64,000 nucleotides of DNA from Halomonas litopenaei (GTDB lineage: Bacteria > Pseudomonadota > Gammaproteobacteria > Pseudomonadales > Halomonadaceae). The notes beneath the pieces are model-generated. The model was not told the DNA's origin, searched no databases, and saw only the letters and a list, made by a program, of their open reading frames with translations. Below, piece by piece: positions 1-7,881 of this stretch; the stretch's first letter is position 1; every line of letters starts with the position of its first letter. A program made the position numbers and the translations under genes. The stretch lies in NCBI RefSeq assembly GCF_003045775.1, contig NZ_PXNS01000002.1:62001-126000 (forward strand), written 5' to 3'.

Positions 1-1
1 C

Positions 2-349
2 TTCAAGACGCCCTACGTCAGTGCGCTGCTGGTCGGTGCCGTGTCCATCGTCGCGGGGATCGCTTTCATGCAGCAGCTGGCGTTGTTGACCTCCATCGTG
101 ACAATCGGCGCCCTGACCGCCTTCATCATTCTGAACATCACCACGCTCTACTACTTCGTGTTCAAGAAGAAGGCAGCCAATCCTTTCCTGCATATCCTGT
201 GTCCGCTGCTTGGCCTGGCCGTGGTCGGCTACATCTGGAGCGGGTTCGAGTCCTATACCGTGCTGATCGGGCTGGCATGGGCGGTTGTCGGTGTCGGCGT
301 CTACGCCTTTGCCAAGCGCGGTGGACGTGCCGTGCAGATAGAAATCTAA
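2..349 (+). CDS. Amino acid permease (APC superfamily), C-terminal part
   Basis: The 3' end of a gene that enters from the left edge; the reading frame is open from base 2 to the TAA at 347-349. The last 115 residues show three hydrophobic segments separated by short polar loops, including a KKKAANPF-type cytoplasmic loop followed by two more helices and a basic tail. This layout is typical of the last helices of APC-family amino acid/polyamine carriers in the inner membrane. Substrate cannot be told from this fragment. A GTG at 41 is an internal codon, not the start. A short remnant of the dispersed repeat begins right after the stop codon. Confidence 0.7.
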   Translation, partial: FKTPYVSALLVGAVSIVAGIAFMQQLALLTSIVTIGALTAFIILNITTLYYFVFKKKAANPFLHILCPLLGLAVVGYIWSGFESYTVLIGLAWAVVGVGVYAFAKRGGRAVQIEI

Positions 350-396
350 GGCTTGCCTGAAAAGTGCCTGCGCTCGTCGATGTTGAGAACAGCGCC
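350..396. repeat. Internally deleted remnant of the 141-bp dispersed element
   Basis: The 47 bases after the permease stop codon start with a left terminal repeat (GGCTTGCCTGAAAAGT) and its inner GCCTGCGCTCG. They continue directly into the opposite end of the element (CTCGTCGA, eight diverged bases, ACAGCGCC). The junction falls at the CGCTCG shared by both halves of the full element, so the middle was probably lost by recombination at this short homology. The TA of the TAA stop codon sits one base before the remnant. Confidence 0.6.
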
Positions 397-467
397 CAGG
401 GCCAATTGAAAACACTCGAGGCGTCGGTCGGCGGAGACGACCGGCGCCTCGAGGTGGAGACACAAGA

Positions 468-1406
468 ATGAAGATCAAGACGATACACGACGTTCATCAC
501 TGTTTTGACCACGCCCTCGAGCCGCAGGAAACGATCAGTTCCGGTGATACTCGGCGCTTCGATATTCTCGATGCCAGCGGTGGCTTGATTACCCGACACA
601 GCCAGGCCGACGCGCTGACCCGGCTGCCGGCAGGGGAGCTCAATCCGGTGTGTGGCCCCCTCTATATGGAGGATGCCGAACCCGGCGATGTGATCGAGGT
701 GGAACTGGTCGACTTCGAACCGGGGCAGTGGGGCTGGACGGGGCTGATCCCGGGTTTCGGGCTGCTGGCCGACGATTTCACCTCGCCCTGGCTCAAGGTG
801 TCGGAGTACGACAGCGAGTCGGTGTACTTCGACGAGGACATCGTGATTCCGTTTCGGCCCTTCGCCGGTACCATCGGGCTCGCGCCTGCCGAGCCGGGGC
901 AGCACTCCATCGTGCCGCCGCGCATCTGCGGCGGCAATCTCGACATCCGTGACCTGGTAAAGGGAGCTCGGCTGTACCTGCCGGTGCAGGTCAAGGGAGG
1001 GCTTCTGAGCATCGGCGACACCCACGCCTGCCAGGGCGACGGAGAGGTCTGCGGAACCGCGGTAGAGACCCGCATGGCCGCCACGGCCACATTGCGTCTG
1101 CACAAGGCGGGCAATATTCCTGCGCCGATGTTCGACGTGCCGCCGGGAGCGTCGAGCGAGGAAGATGCGGGCTTTCTGGTGACCACCGGGGTGGGGCCGG
1201 ACCTGATGCAAGGCGCCCGTGACGCGGTGCGCTTCATGATCGATCGGTTGCACCGTCAGGCCGGCATGGATGAGCAGCTGGCCTACGCGCTTTGCAGCGT
1301 GGCAGGGCGGCTACGGGTCAGCGAGATCGTCGATCAGCCCAACTGGGTGGTGTCCTTCTACATGCCTCGGTCGATCTTCCGCTCGAAGAGTCTTAGAGCC
1401 ATCTAG
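468..1406 (+). CDS. Acetamidase/formamidase family protein
   Basis: A 312-residue protein of the FmdA/AmdA family, which hydrolyses formamide, acetamide or related short amides to acid and ammonia. Family hallmarks visible: an N-terminal region with HFGD-less ends but the conserved GPLYMEDAEPGD segment (about residues 62-73), the I-P-RICGGNLD stretch (about 145-156), and the LPVQVKGGLLSIGDTHACQGDGEVCGTAVE block (about 172-200) that carries the family's His/Asp/Glu cluster. The ATG at 468 is preceded by GAGGTGGAGA. Lengths of 300-410 residues are usual. Its position after an amino-acid-type permease fits nitrogen scavenging, but the true substrate is not shown by the sequence. Confidence 0.85.
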   Translation: MKIKTIHDVHHCFDHALEPQETISSGDTRRFDILDASGGLITRHSQADALTRLPAGELNPVCGPLYMEDAEPGDVIEVELVDFEPGQWGWTGLIPGFGLLADDFTSPWLKVSEYDSESVYFDEDIVIPFRPFAGTIGLAPAEPGQHSIVPPRICGGNLDIRDLVKGARLYLPVQVKGGLLSIGDTHACQGDGEVCGTAVETRMAATATLRLHKAGNIPAPMFDVPPGASSEEDAGFLVTTGVGPDLMQGARDAVRFMIDRLHRQAGMDEQLAYALCSVAGRLRVSEIVDQPNWVVSFYMPRSIFRSKSLRAI

Positions 1407-1458
1407 GTGTATGATCCCGGGAAGAGCTGAACTGACCTTTCCGTTCGTCAGAACGTTG

Positions 1459-1510
1459 GGTCAGGCCCGCGGGCCTGACCAAAAACGCCGGGTGCTTTGG
1501 CACCCGGCGT
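1459..1510. terminator. Pair of hairpins, probable bidirectional terminator
   Basis: Two stem-loops sit between convergent genes. The first (1459-1480) is a perfect palindrome built on GGTCAGGCCCG, followed by AAAAA. The second (1486-1509) has 10-bp arms CGCCGGGTGC/GCACCCGGCG around a short loop, followed by TTGT. The location between the amidase end and the oxidoreductase end supports a terminator role for both strands. Confidence 0.6.
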
Positions 1511-1515
1511 TGTCG

Positions 1516-2205
1516 TCATGACGTCACTTCGGCTCGCTCGGCGGCCACCTGCGCAAGGACTTCCTGGTAGTTCTCGACGCCCTGGGCGCCGGTGACCAGG
1601 TAGCGGCGGTTGAACACCATGGCGGGTACCCCGCTGATGCCCTGCTGTTGCCAGAAGGCCTGGCGCTGTCGCACCGATTCGCCGCGCTCGCCCGACTCGA
1701 GCATCGCCACGACCTCGTCGCGGTCATGGCCGAGACTCGCCGCCACATCGGCCAGTACGTCGATTCGGTGGAGGTCGCGGCGCTCGGTGAAGAAGGCGCT
1801 GAACAGGGCCTGCTTCATGCGGTGGCCTTCGTCTGGAGAGCGCTGCTCTGCCCAGTCGATCAACTGGTGGGCGCGGAAGGTGTTCACCATGCGCATGTCA
1901 TCGGCGTAGTTGAAGGTGAAGCCGAGGTCGGCGCCCATCTGGGTGAGCCGTTCCCGTGCGCTGCGCGAGTCCTCATCGCTGGTGCCGTACTTGGCGGCGA
2001 TATGCTCGCGCAGGTTTTCGCCTTCCTCGCCCATCTGCGGATTGAGCTCGAAGGGGTGCCAGTGCACCTCGATGTCGATCCCGCTCTGGCGCGCCGCCTC
2101 GGCGAGCTGGCGGTAGCCGATGATGCACCAGGGACAGACGACGTCGGAGACGATGTCGACGGTGATGGTGGTGTCGCTGTCGTGGCTATCTGGGGATGTG
2201 GGCAT
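1516..2205 (-). CDS. DsbA family oxidoreductase (FrnE-like)
   Basis: A 229-residue thioredoxin-fold protein of the DsbA/FrnE group. The strand-turn with the redox motif CPWC (about residues 24-27, in VSDVVCPWCIIG) is followed by the long alpha-helical insertion. The late cis-Pro loop is in GISGVPAMVFNRRY. No signal peptide is seen, so it is probably a cytosolic dithiol oxidoreductase or isomerase rather than the periplasmic DsbA. An in-frame ATG lies 19 codons upstream, but the ATG at 2205 is preferred because AGGAG lies 11 bases ahead of it and the family alignment starts there. It is convergent with the amidase gene. Confidence 0.85.
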   Translation of the reverse strand: MPTSPDSHDSDTTITVDIVSDVVCPWCIIGYRQLAEAARQSGIDIEVHWHPFELNPQMGEEGENLREHIAAKYGTSDEDSRSARERLTQMGADLGFTFNYADDMRMVNTFRAHQLIDWAEQRSPDEGHRMKQALFSAFFTERRDLHRIDVLADVAASLGHDRDEVVAMLESGERGESVRQRQAFWQQQGISGVPAMVFNRRYLVTGAQGVENYQEVLAQVAAERAEVTS

Positions 2206-2300
2206 GTCGGCCTCTACTCCTGAAGAAAGGTGTCCCGGGTTGGTCGTTAGCAGGGCAACCAACCTTACAGGCCCCGGGACACGATCAACAGGGGCGCCCA

Positions 2301-2441
2301 GGCTTTATTCGAAAAGTCGACGAGCGAAGGTTAGACAAGGCAAAAATCGGTGAGAAAGCGCAGTTTACGGGGTGTAAATGAGCACTATAAGCCGATTTTT
2401 AACGCCGTATTACCGAGCGCAGGCACTTCTCGGGAAAGCCT
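2301..2441. repeat. Dispersed palindromic element (MITE-like), copy A, most diverged
   Basis: A 141-bp copy of the element also found at 7726, 23872 and 39914. The left end reads GGCTTTATTCGAAAAGT and the right end ACTTCTCGGGAAAGCCT, both diverged from the consensus ends. The interior keeps AAAAATCGG...CCGATTTTT and TTTACGGGGTGTAAA. No flanking TA duplication remains. It separates the FrnE-like gene from the SDR gene and touches the SDR stop codon (2441-2443). Confidence 0.8.
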
Positions 2442-3241
2442 CAGATGAGTCGATCCCACAGCCCATCCTGATACTCCCTGGCACTGGCCTCGAAGCTGTC
2501 CGGGTAGACATTGCGGAAGCGGTGCTCGTCCAGCGGGATCAGTCGCGCCATCTCGTCGATCATCGCCGCCGGGTCCTGCTGCAGGTCGTCGCCGGCAAAC
2601 TGCTGCTGCACCGAGCGAATCGGTTTTTCAGGGGTGAAGCAGGCGTCGGGGTCGTACCACTGGTCCAGGGTGTTGTACATGCGGTCGTTGAAGCCGGTGC
2701 GGAAGGGGCCGGGGTTGATGGTGGCCACCTTGACGCCCAGCGGGGCGAGCTCTTCGTAGAGCAGTTGCGCCATGCCTTCGAGGGCGTGCTTCGAGGCGAC
2801 GTAGGGACCGAGGTAGGGGAAGGTGGTGAAACCAGCGATGGAGGAGGTCAGTACGATCTTGCCCTTGCCTCGCTCGACGAACTCGCGGGCGTAGGGCTGC
2901 ACGAATTCCAGGGTCGAGAAGACGTTGGTCTCGAACACTCGGCGTACCCGGTCCACCGGGATCTCGGCCAGCGGACCGGTCTCGCCGATGGCGGCGTTGG
3001 CCACCACGATATCGACCTGGTGCCCGTAGCTGGAAAACACCGCGTCGCGGTCGCGCTTGTCGGTGATATCGAGCTTTTCGACGGTGAGCGTCAGTTCCTG
3101 CTGCCGGGCCTTTTCCTTGAGCGAGGTGACTTGGGGCCAGATCTCCGTGGTAGCGATGACCTTGTGTCCCGCCCTGGCCAGGGCCAGTGCCGTACCTTCG
3201 CCGAGTCCGCTGCCGGCGCCGGTGATCAGAATGGTCTTCAT
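2441..3241 (-). CDS. Short-chain dehydrogenase/reductase
   Basis: A 266-residue classical SDR. It has the cofactor motif TGAGSGLG near the N-terminus, the structural NAAIG motif, a catalytic Ser in LTSSIAG, and YVASK carrying the catalytic Tyr and Lys. The PGPFRTGF segment after the active site resembles oxidoreductases acting on small carbonyls. The longer open frame upstream is not used: AGGAG lies seven bases before the second of two adjacent ATG codons (3241) and four before the first (3244). The substrate is unknown. The stop codon abuts copy A of the dispersed element. Confidence 0.85.
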   Translation of the reverse strand: MKTILITGAGSGLGEGTALALARAGHKVIATTEIWPQVTSLKEKARQQELTLTVEKLDITDKRDRDAVFSSYGHQVDIVVANAAIGETGPLAEIPVDRVRRVFETNVFSTLEFVQPYAREFVERGKGKIVLTSSIAGFTTFPYLGPYVASKHALEGMAQLLYEELAPLGVKVATINPGPFRTGFNDRMYNTLDQWYDPDACFTPEKPIRSVQQQFAGDDLQQDPAAMIDEMARLIPLDEHRFRNVYPDSFEASAREYQDGLWDRLI

Positions 3242-3492
3242 CATCGTGCTCCTGTCTGGGAAAAGGAACGGTCGCGGCACGCCTGGGCGTAGCGCCTGGC
3301 AAGGCCATTGGGCGCTTGCCTCTGGGCGTTTGACAATCCGGGACCCTAACGTGCCGCGACGGCGCTGCTCAACCATCGCGCCAGCATCGCGTCGGCACCC
3401 TGGCCCGTATCCTGGCCAACATCATGGCCAGCATCGTGATCAGGGCGGCCGACCGTCGCCACCGCGAGTCCCAGCGTGCTGCCGAGGTCATG

Positions 3493-4362
3493 TCACGATG
3501 ATGACGCTTCGGTGTCGGGGACCGTCGATCGATGATCCTTGTGCACTGCCCTTGCCTGCGAGTGTGGCCTGCGGTCCTGTCGACCCAGCGGGACCATCAT
3601 CGGGCGGCCGCTGACGGGATCGGCGAAGACGTGGCTGTCCAGTCCGAATACCTCCCTGACCATGGTGGTGGTCATCACCTCACTGGCCGGGCCGCTTGAG
3701 TAGACCTTACCGGCGGCCATGGCGATCAACTCATCGGCATAGCGCGCGGCAAGGTTGAGCTCATGCAGCACCATGACGATGGTGGTGCCGCGCTGGCGGT
3801 TGAGGTCCTCGAGCAGATCGAGCACCTCGACCTGGTGGTGGATATCGAGATAGGTGGTGGGTTCGTCGAGCAGCAGCACGTCGGTGCGCTGGGCCAGGGC
3901 CATGGCGATCCATACCCGCTGGCGCTGGCCGCCTGACAGTTCCTCCAGCACACGCTCGGCGAGGCCGGTGGTGTCGGTGGCTTCCAGCGCCTCGCTGACG
4001 GCGTCATCGTCTTCGCGGCTCCAGCGCTGAAACATGCCCTGGTGGGGGTGGCGGCCACGGCTGACCAGCTCCAGCACGGTGATGCCTTCAGGGGCGAGTG
4101 GCGCCTGAGGCAGCAGGCCCAGGCGCTGGGCCAGGCGCCTGGCGGGCAGCCGGTGCAGGTCGTGTCCGTCGAGCAATACCTGGCCGCGCTGCGGCGCCAG
4201 CAGGCGTGACAGCGAACGCAGCAGCGTCGACTTGCCGCAGGCGTTGGCGCCGACGATGGCGGTGATACCCGCTGGCTTGACCTCCAGATCGATGTTGTCG
4301 AGGACCGCTCGGTCGCGGTAGCCGGCGGTCAGGCCTCGGGCACTGAGCCGGGTAGGCGTCAT
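3493..4362 (-). CDS. Iron-siderophore ABC transporter ATP-binding protein
   Basis: A 289-residue FecE/FepC-type ATPase that powers siderophore import. Walker A is GANACGKST (residues 38-46), the signature is LSGGQRQ (142-148), Walker B LLLDEPT (163-169), followed by the D-loop and the switch His in VLHELN. The last 25 residues are a polar extension beyond the usual family end. It is last in a four-gene minus-strand transporter operon. Its ATG overlaps the permease stop by one base (TGATG), implying translational coupling with FecCD. Confidence 0.93.
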   Translation of the reverse strand: MTPTRLSARGLTAGYRDRAVLDNIDLEVKPAGITAIVGANACGKSTLLRSLSRLLAPQRGQVLLDGHDLHRLPARRLAQRLGLLPQAPLAPEGITVLELVSRGRHPHQGMFQRWSREDDDAVSEALEATDTTGLAERVLEELSGGQRQRVWIAMALAQRTDVLLLDEPTTYLDIHHQVEVLDLLEDLNRQRGTTIVMVLHELNLAARYADELIAMAAGKVYSSGPASEVMTTTMVREVFGLDSHVFADPVSGRPMMVPLGRQDRRPHSQARAVHKDHRSTVPDTEASSS

Positions 4363-5510
4363 CAGGTGGATCCTCGGGCGTTGTCGCGCATGACGAGGGT
4401 AATCAGGTAGGGGGCGCCGATCACGCCGGTGACCACCCCCACGGGATAGCGGGCCGGCAGCAGATGCTGGCCGATAAAGTCACCCAGCAGCACGAACAGG
4501 GCGCCGACCAGGGCAGCGGGGATCAGCACCGAGCCGTTGTGACGGATCAACCAGGCGGCGACCGGGCCGCTGAGGAAGGCGACGAAGGCGATCGGCCCGG
4601 TCACCGCGGTGGCAAAGGCGACCAGCCCCACCGCCGCGACCACGATGCCCAGGCGGGTGAGCGACAGCCTGACACCGAGCCCCCGGGCCATGTCATCGCC
4701 CAGGCGCATCGCCTCCAGGTCCCTGGCGAAGTGAAGTAGCGGCAGGCCAAGCACGATCAGCGCCAGCAGCAGGGGCAGGCTCTGATCCAGGTGCACGCTG
4801 TTGAGGCTGCCGGTCATCCAGCGCATGGCCTCCTGCAGTGGCCAGGCCGGGGCCTGGGTCAGCAGGTAGGCGATGGCGCTCTGGAGCATGGCGGCGAGGC
4901 CGATGCCGGTCAGAATCAGGCGGGTATCGGCGACGCCGCGGCGCCACGACAGGGCATAGATCAGCACGGCGACGCCAAGACCGCCGACGATGGCCACCAG
5001 TGCCACCGGAGCGCCACGCAGCGACAGCATGACGATGGCGAAGACCGCCGCTGCGCTGGCGCCGGCGCTGATACCGATCACGTCGGGGCTGGCCAGCGGA
5101 TTGCGCAGCATGGTCTGGAAGGCGGCGCCGCCAAGGCCGAAGCAGGCCCCGGCCAGCACGGCAATCAGCGCCCGGGGTAGCCTCAACTCCATCAGGGTGA
5201 AGGAGGCGCCGGGAACCTGCTCGCCGGACAGCACCGCGATCACCGTGGCAGGGTCGATCCACGACTGGCCCAGCATCAGGGTGAGGCAGACCCCGGCAAG
5301 CAGCGCACACAGCAGCAGCGCAATGATCCGCCGGCGCTGGCGTTGGCGTTGCCGTCGCAGCTGTCTGACGGTCGACGGCGTGGGCCTTGCTTGGGTGGAC
5401 CTTGCTTGAGAGGACGTCGCTCGGCAGGACATGGCTTGAGAGGACGTCGCTCGGCAGGACATGGCTTGAGTGGGCGTCGCTCGCGGGGAGGTGGTCGGTG
5501 TCGTCGTCAC
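4362..5510 (-). CDS. FecCD-family siderophore ABC permease (second subunit)
   Basis: A 382-residue inner-membrane permease of the FecCD/BtuC family with about ten helices. Family motifs include LRLPRALIAVLAGACFGLGG and the NPLASPDVIGISAGA block. The likely start is the GTG at 5510, which overlaps the upstream permease stop (GTGA) by four bases. This gives an unusual hydrophilic N-terminal tail of about 70 residues rich in Thr, Ser, Gln and Arg, partly encoded by a 30-bp direct duplication (5405-5464). If an internal ATG were used, the tail would shrink. It pairs with the 5507-6529 permease. Confidence 0.88.
   Translation of the reverse strand: MTTTPTTSPRATPTQAMSCRATSSQAMSCRATSSQARSTQARPTPSTVRQLRRQRQRQRRRIIALLLCALLAGVCLTLMLGQSWIDPATVIAVLSGEQVPGASFTLMELRLPRALIAVLAGACFGLGGAAFQTMLRNPLASPDVIGISAGASAAAVFAIVMLSLRGAPVALVAIVGGLGVAVLIYALSWRRGVADTRLILTGIGLAAMLQSAIAYLLTQAPAWPLQEAMRWMTGSLNSVHLDQSLPLLLALIVLGLPLLHFARDLEAMRLGDDMARGLGVRLSLTRLGIVVAAVGLVAFATAVTGPIAFVAFLSGPVAAWLIRHNGSVLIPAALVGALFVLLGDFIGQHLLPARYPVGVVTGVIGAPYLITLVMRDNARGST
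5405..5464. repeat. 30-bp tandem duplication inside a coding region
   Basis: Two identical adjacent 30-bp units start CTTGAGAGGACGTCGCTCGG and end CAGGACATGG; a third partial unit follows to about 5483. In the minus-strand permease frame they encode a repeated AMSCRATSSQ decapeptide in the non-conserved N-terminal tail, so copy-number change would stay in frame. Confidence 0.9.
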
Positions 5511-6529
5511 AGTGACCTCAGCGTGTGGCGGCGGACGATCCAGATAAAGACCGGACCGCCGAGCAGGGCGGTGACGATACCGACGTCGAGTTCGGCCGGA
5601 CGGACCAGCACCCGGCCCAGGGTGTCGGCGAGGATGACCAGCAGGGCGCCGCCGAGGGCACACAGCGGCAGCAGGCGGCGGTAGTCGGCACCGACCAGCA
5701 GGCGCAGCGCATGGGGCACCACCAGACCGACGAATCCGATGGGACCACAGGCCGCGGTGGTCGCCCCGCACAGCAGGATGGCCCCCACCGCGGCCAGCGC
5801 TCGGGCCATGGCCACGCGCTCGCCTAGGCCGGTCGCCGCCTCATCGCCCAGCGCCATCAGGTTGAGCTTGCGCGCCGCCAGCAGCGACGCGGCAAGGCCC
5901 AGGGCCAGGAAGGGCAGCACCGGGGTGATGCGATCGAGGGTAGCGCCGCCGACGCCGCCGATCAGCCAGGAATGGATCAGCCCGGCGATGTCGGCGCGGG
6001 GCAGAATCACGGCGGAGGTCAGCGAGGTCAGGGCGGCGGTCACCACCGCGCCGCTCAGCGCCAGCCTGAGAGGGGTGGCGCCGCCTCGTCCGAGGTTGGC
6101 CACCAGGTAGACCAGCAGTGCACTGGCGCCGGCGCCGGCGATGGCCACCCAGATGTAACCAGAGGCCTGCTGCATATCGAACCAGGCGATGCCGATGACG
6201 ACTGCCAGCGCGGCGCCGGCGTTGACCCCGAGCAGGCCTGGATCGGCCAGAGGATTGCGGGTCAGGCCTTGCATGGTCGCCCCGGCCACGGCCAGCGCGG
6301 CCCCCGCCAGCAACGCCAGCAGGGTGCGGGGCAGACGGCTGGCGATTGCCGCTTCGTCGATGGAGTCGATACGCCCATCCAGCAGACCCATGAGCGCGGT
6401 CAGATCCGTCGGCCTGGCGCCGATGACCACCGACATCATGACGCTGGCGGCCAGCGCCGCCAGCAGCAGATAGACGCCGGTCGGGCCCGAATGGCGTGGC
6501 CTGCCAGGCGCCAGCGGCCTTGCCTTCAT
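5507..6529 (-). CDS. FecCD-family siderophore ABC permease (first subunit)
   Basis: A 340-residue permease with about ten membrane segments. It carries the conserved SRLPRTLLALLAGAALAVAG block and NPLADPGLLGVNAGA, which form the cytoplasmic coupling and channel elements of the FecCD fold. It ends with the family's FIWIVRR tail. AGGAAGAAAAGGAT precedes the ATG. It follows the binding-protein gene and overlaps the next permease by four bases; the pair probably forms a heterodimeric channel. Confidence 0.93.
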   Translation of the reverse strand: MKARPLAPGRPRHSGPTGVYLLLAALAASVMMSVVIGARPTDLTALMGLLDGRIDSIDEAAIASRLPRTLLALLAGAALAVAGATMQGLTRNPLADPGLLGVNAGAALAVVIGIAWFDMQQASGYIWVAIAGAGASALLVYLVANLGRGGATPLRLALSGAVVTAALTSLTSAVILPRADIAGLIHSWLIGGVGGATLDRITPVLPFLALGLAASLLAARKLNLMALGDEAATGLGERVAMARALAAVGAILLCGATTAACGPIGFVGLVVPHALRLLVGADYRRLLPLCALGGALLVILADTLGRVLVRPAELDVGIVTALLGGPVFIWIVRRHTLRSL

Positions 6530-6579
6530 ATCCTTTTCTTCCTGCTCATTTGTGCGTATCCATCCTGTCCAGACGCTCC

Positions 6580-6621
6580 ATTCAGGGTTGCTGACGCTTG
6601 ATTCAGGGTTGCTGACGCTTG
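6580..6621. repeat. 21-bp tandem duplication at a stop codon
   Basis: Two identical 21-bp units (ATTCAGGGTTGCTGACGCTTG) lie side by side. On the minus strand each encodes KRQQP followed by TGA, so the last codons and stop of the binding-protein gene were duplicated without changing the protein. Confidence 0.9.
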
Positions 6622-7598
6622 CGAGCGGCTTCGGCCAGTCGTTCGACGTAGTCGTCGAGCACCCAGGGGATCGACAGCGGCGTCGGGTTGGCTGCGGTTC
6701 CGGTGGGATTGTTGCCGAGCAGCACCAGCGAGCCCTGTTCCACCGCGGGCAGGCGCGAGGTCAGCATATGCTCGTTGAGTCGCTCCACCAGCGGCTCGCC
6801 ACCATAGGTAATGATGATGTCGACATCGGCAATCTCGTCGATACGCTCGGCGCTGATGGAGCCGGCGAAACGGCCGTCAACGGAGCTGTCGGTGACGAAC
6901 TGGGGCGAGGTCAGGCCGATCTCGTGCAAGAAGCGCACCCGGGCGTCGTTGTCGTTGTAGAAGTTGATCTGACTGAGGTCGGTGGGCTTGATATGGCTGA
7001 TCAGCATGGCGCTCTTGCCGGCGAGTTCCGGGTGCTCGGCGATCTGTTGCTCCACCTGGGCCTCCAGGCGTGCGATCAAGGCCTCGCCTTCCTCGGCCAT
7101 GCCCATGCCTGCGCTGTTGAGTCGGATCATGTCACGCCAGCCCGACGACCAGGGCGCTTCGGGGTAGGCCACCACCGGGGCGATCTTGCTGAGGGTGTCG
7201 TAGTCGGAGCGGCTGAGGGCGGAATAGGCCGCCAGGATAACGTCGGGCTGGCTCGCGGCCACCGCCTCGAAGTCGATGCCATCGCCTTCGTCGAACAGGT
7301 TGGGGGGGGCGGCGTCGAGCTCGTCAAGACGCTGCTCCACCCAGGGCCAGAGGCCATCGCCATCGTCATCGCCGAAGGTGGTGGCGGGAAACCCCACCGG
7401 CACCACTCCCAGTGCCAGCGGCACCTCGTGGTTGGCCCAGGCCACCGTGGCGACCCGTTCGGGCTTTTCCTCGATCACGGTGACGCCGAGCGCGTGCTCG
7501 ATTTCGATCGGATAGCCATCGTCGCCAGCGGCGAGGACAGGCTGGACGGCGGCGAGTAACACAAGGCCGAGCGGCCAGCGTGGGTGGATCAGGGGCAT
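6603..7598 (-). CDS. Iron-siderophore ABC transporter substrate-binding protein
   Basis: A 331-residue periplasmic binding protein of the FhuD/FecB (type III) family. It has a signal peptide (MPLIHPRWPLGLVLLAAVQP...ALA, cleavage about residue 23) followed by the family's ERVATVAW opening. SQPDVILAAY and the long inter-lobe helix lead into the C-terminal lobe with IIITYGGEPL. The ATG at 7598 is chosen because AAGGA lies seven bases ahead and a signal peptide follows directly; the upstream open frame is not conserved-looking. Adjacent permease, ATPase and TonB receptor genes define the system. Confidence 0.92.
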   Translation of the reverse strand: MPLIHPRWPLGLVLLAAVQPVLAAGDDGYPIEIEHALGVTVIEEKPERVATVAWANHEVPLALGVVPVGFPATTFGDDDGDGLWPWVEQRLDELDAAPPNLFDEGDGIDFEAVAASQPDVILAAYSALSRSDYDTLSKIAPVVAYPEAPWSSGWRDMIRLNSAGMGMAEEGEALIARLEAQVEQQIAEHPELAGKSAMLISHIKPTDLSQINFYNDNDARVRFLHEIGLTSPQFVTDSSVDGRFAGSISAERIDEIADVDIIITYGGEPLVERLNEHMLTSRLPAVEQGSLVLLGNNPTGTAANPTPLSIPWVLDDYVERLAEAARKRQQP

Positions 7599-7725
7599 GG
7601 GGTCTTCCTTAGAGAGGCGATGACCGGCTCTCGCAGGAGAGCCGGTTTGACATTGGTGTCGCGAGTGCCGGTCGGGCGCACAGCGCCCGACGCGGATGTC
7701 GAGGTTTCGGCGTTCCAGGGCGCTA

Positions 7726-7866
7726 GGCGCTGTCCGAAAAGTCGACGAGCGAAGGTTAGACAAGGCAAAAATCGGTGAGAAAGCGCAGTTTACGGGGTGT
7801 AAATGAGCATTTTGATCCGATTTTTAACGCCGTATTACCGAGCGCAGGCACTTTTCAGACAAGCCC
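7726..7866. repeat. Dispersed palindromic element (MITE-like), copy B, TA-flanked
   Basis: A 141-bp element with ends GGCGCTGTCCGAAAAGT and ACTTTTCAGACAAGCCC, which are imperfect inverted repeats. It is flanked on both sides by TA (7724-7725 and 7867-7868); removing one copy restores CTAG. Inner inverted pairs AAAAATCGG/CCGATTTTT and TTTAC/GTAAA allow the whole element to fold into a long hairpin. It has no plausible coding capacity. It lies between the binding-protein gene and the receptor gene. Confidence 0.92.
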
Positions 7867-7881
7867 TAGGCTTCCAGGGCA

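Noticed and set aside
162-1253. Long minus-strand frame opposite the amidase gene
   Set aside because: It is a compositional shadow of the plus-strand gene: Arg/His/Gly-rich, with no domain. The same applies to the other long antisense frames across the window, for example 8407-10146, 13656-15074, 17486-18781 and 45810-47765.
2301-2441. Open frames starting inside the dispersed element (MSTISRFLTPYY..., MSILIRFLTPYY...) as small genes
   Set aside because: They arise from the repeat sequence itself, differ between copies and run into unrelated flanks.
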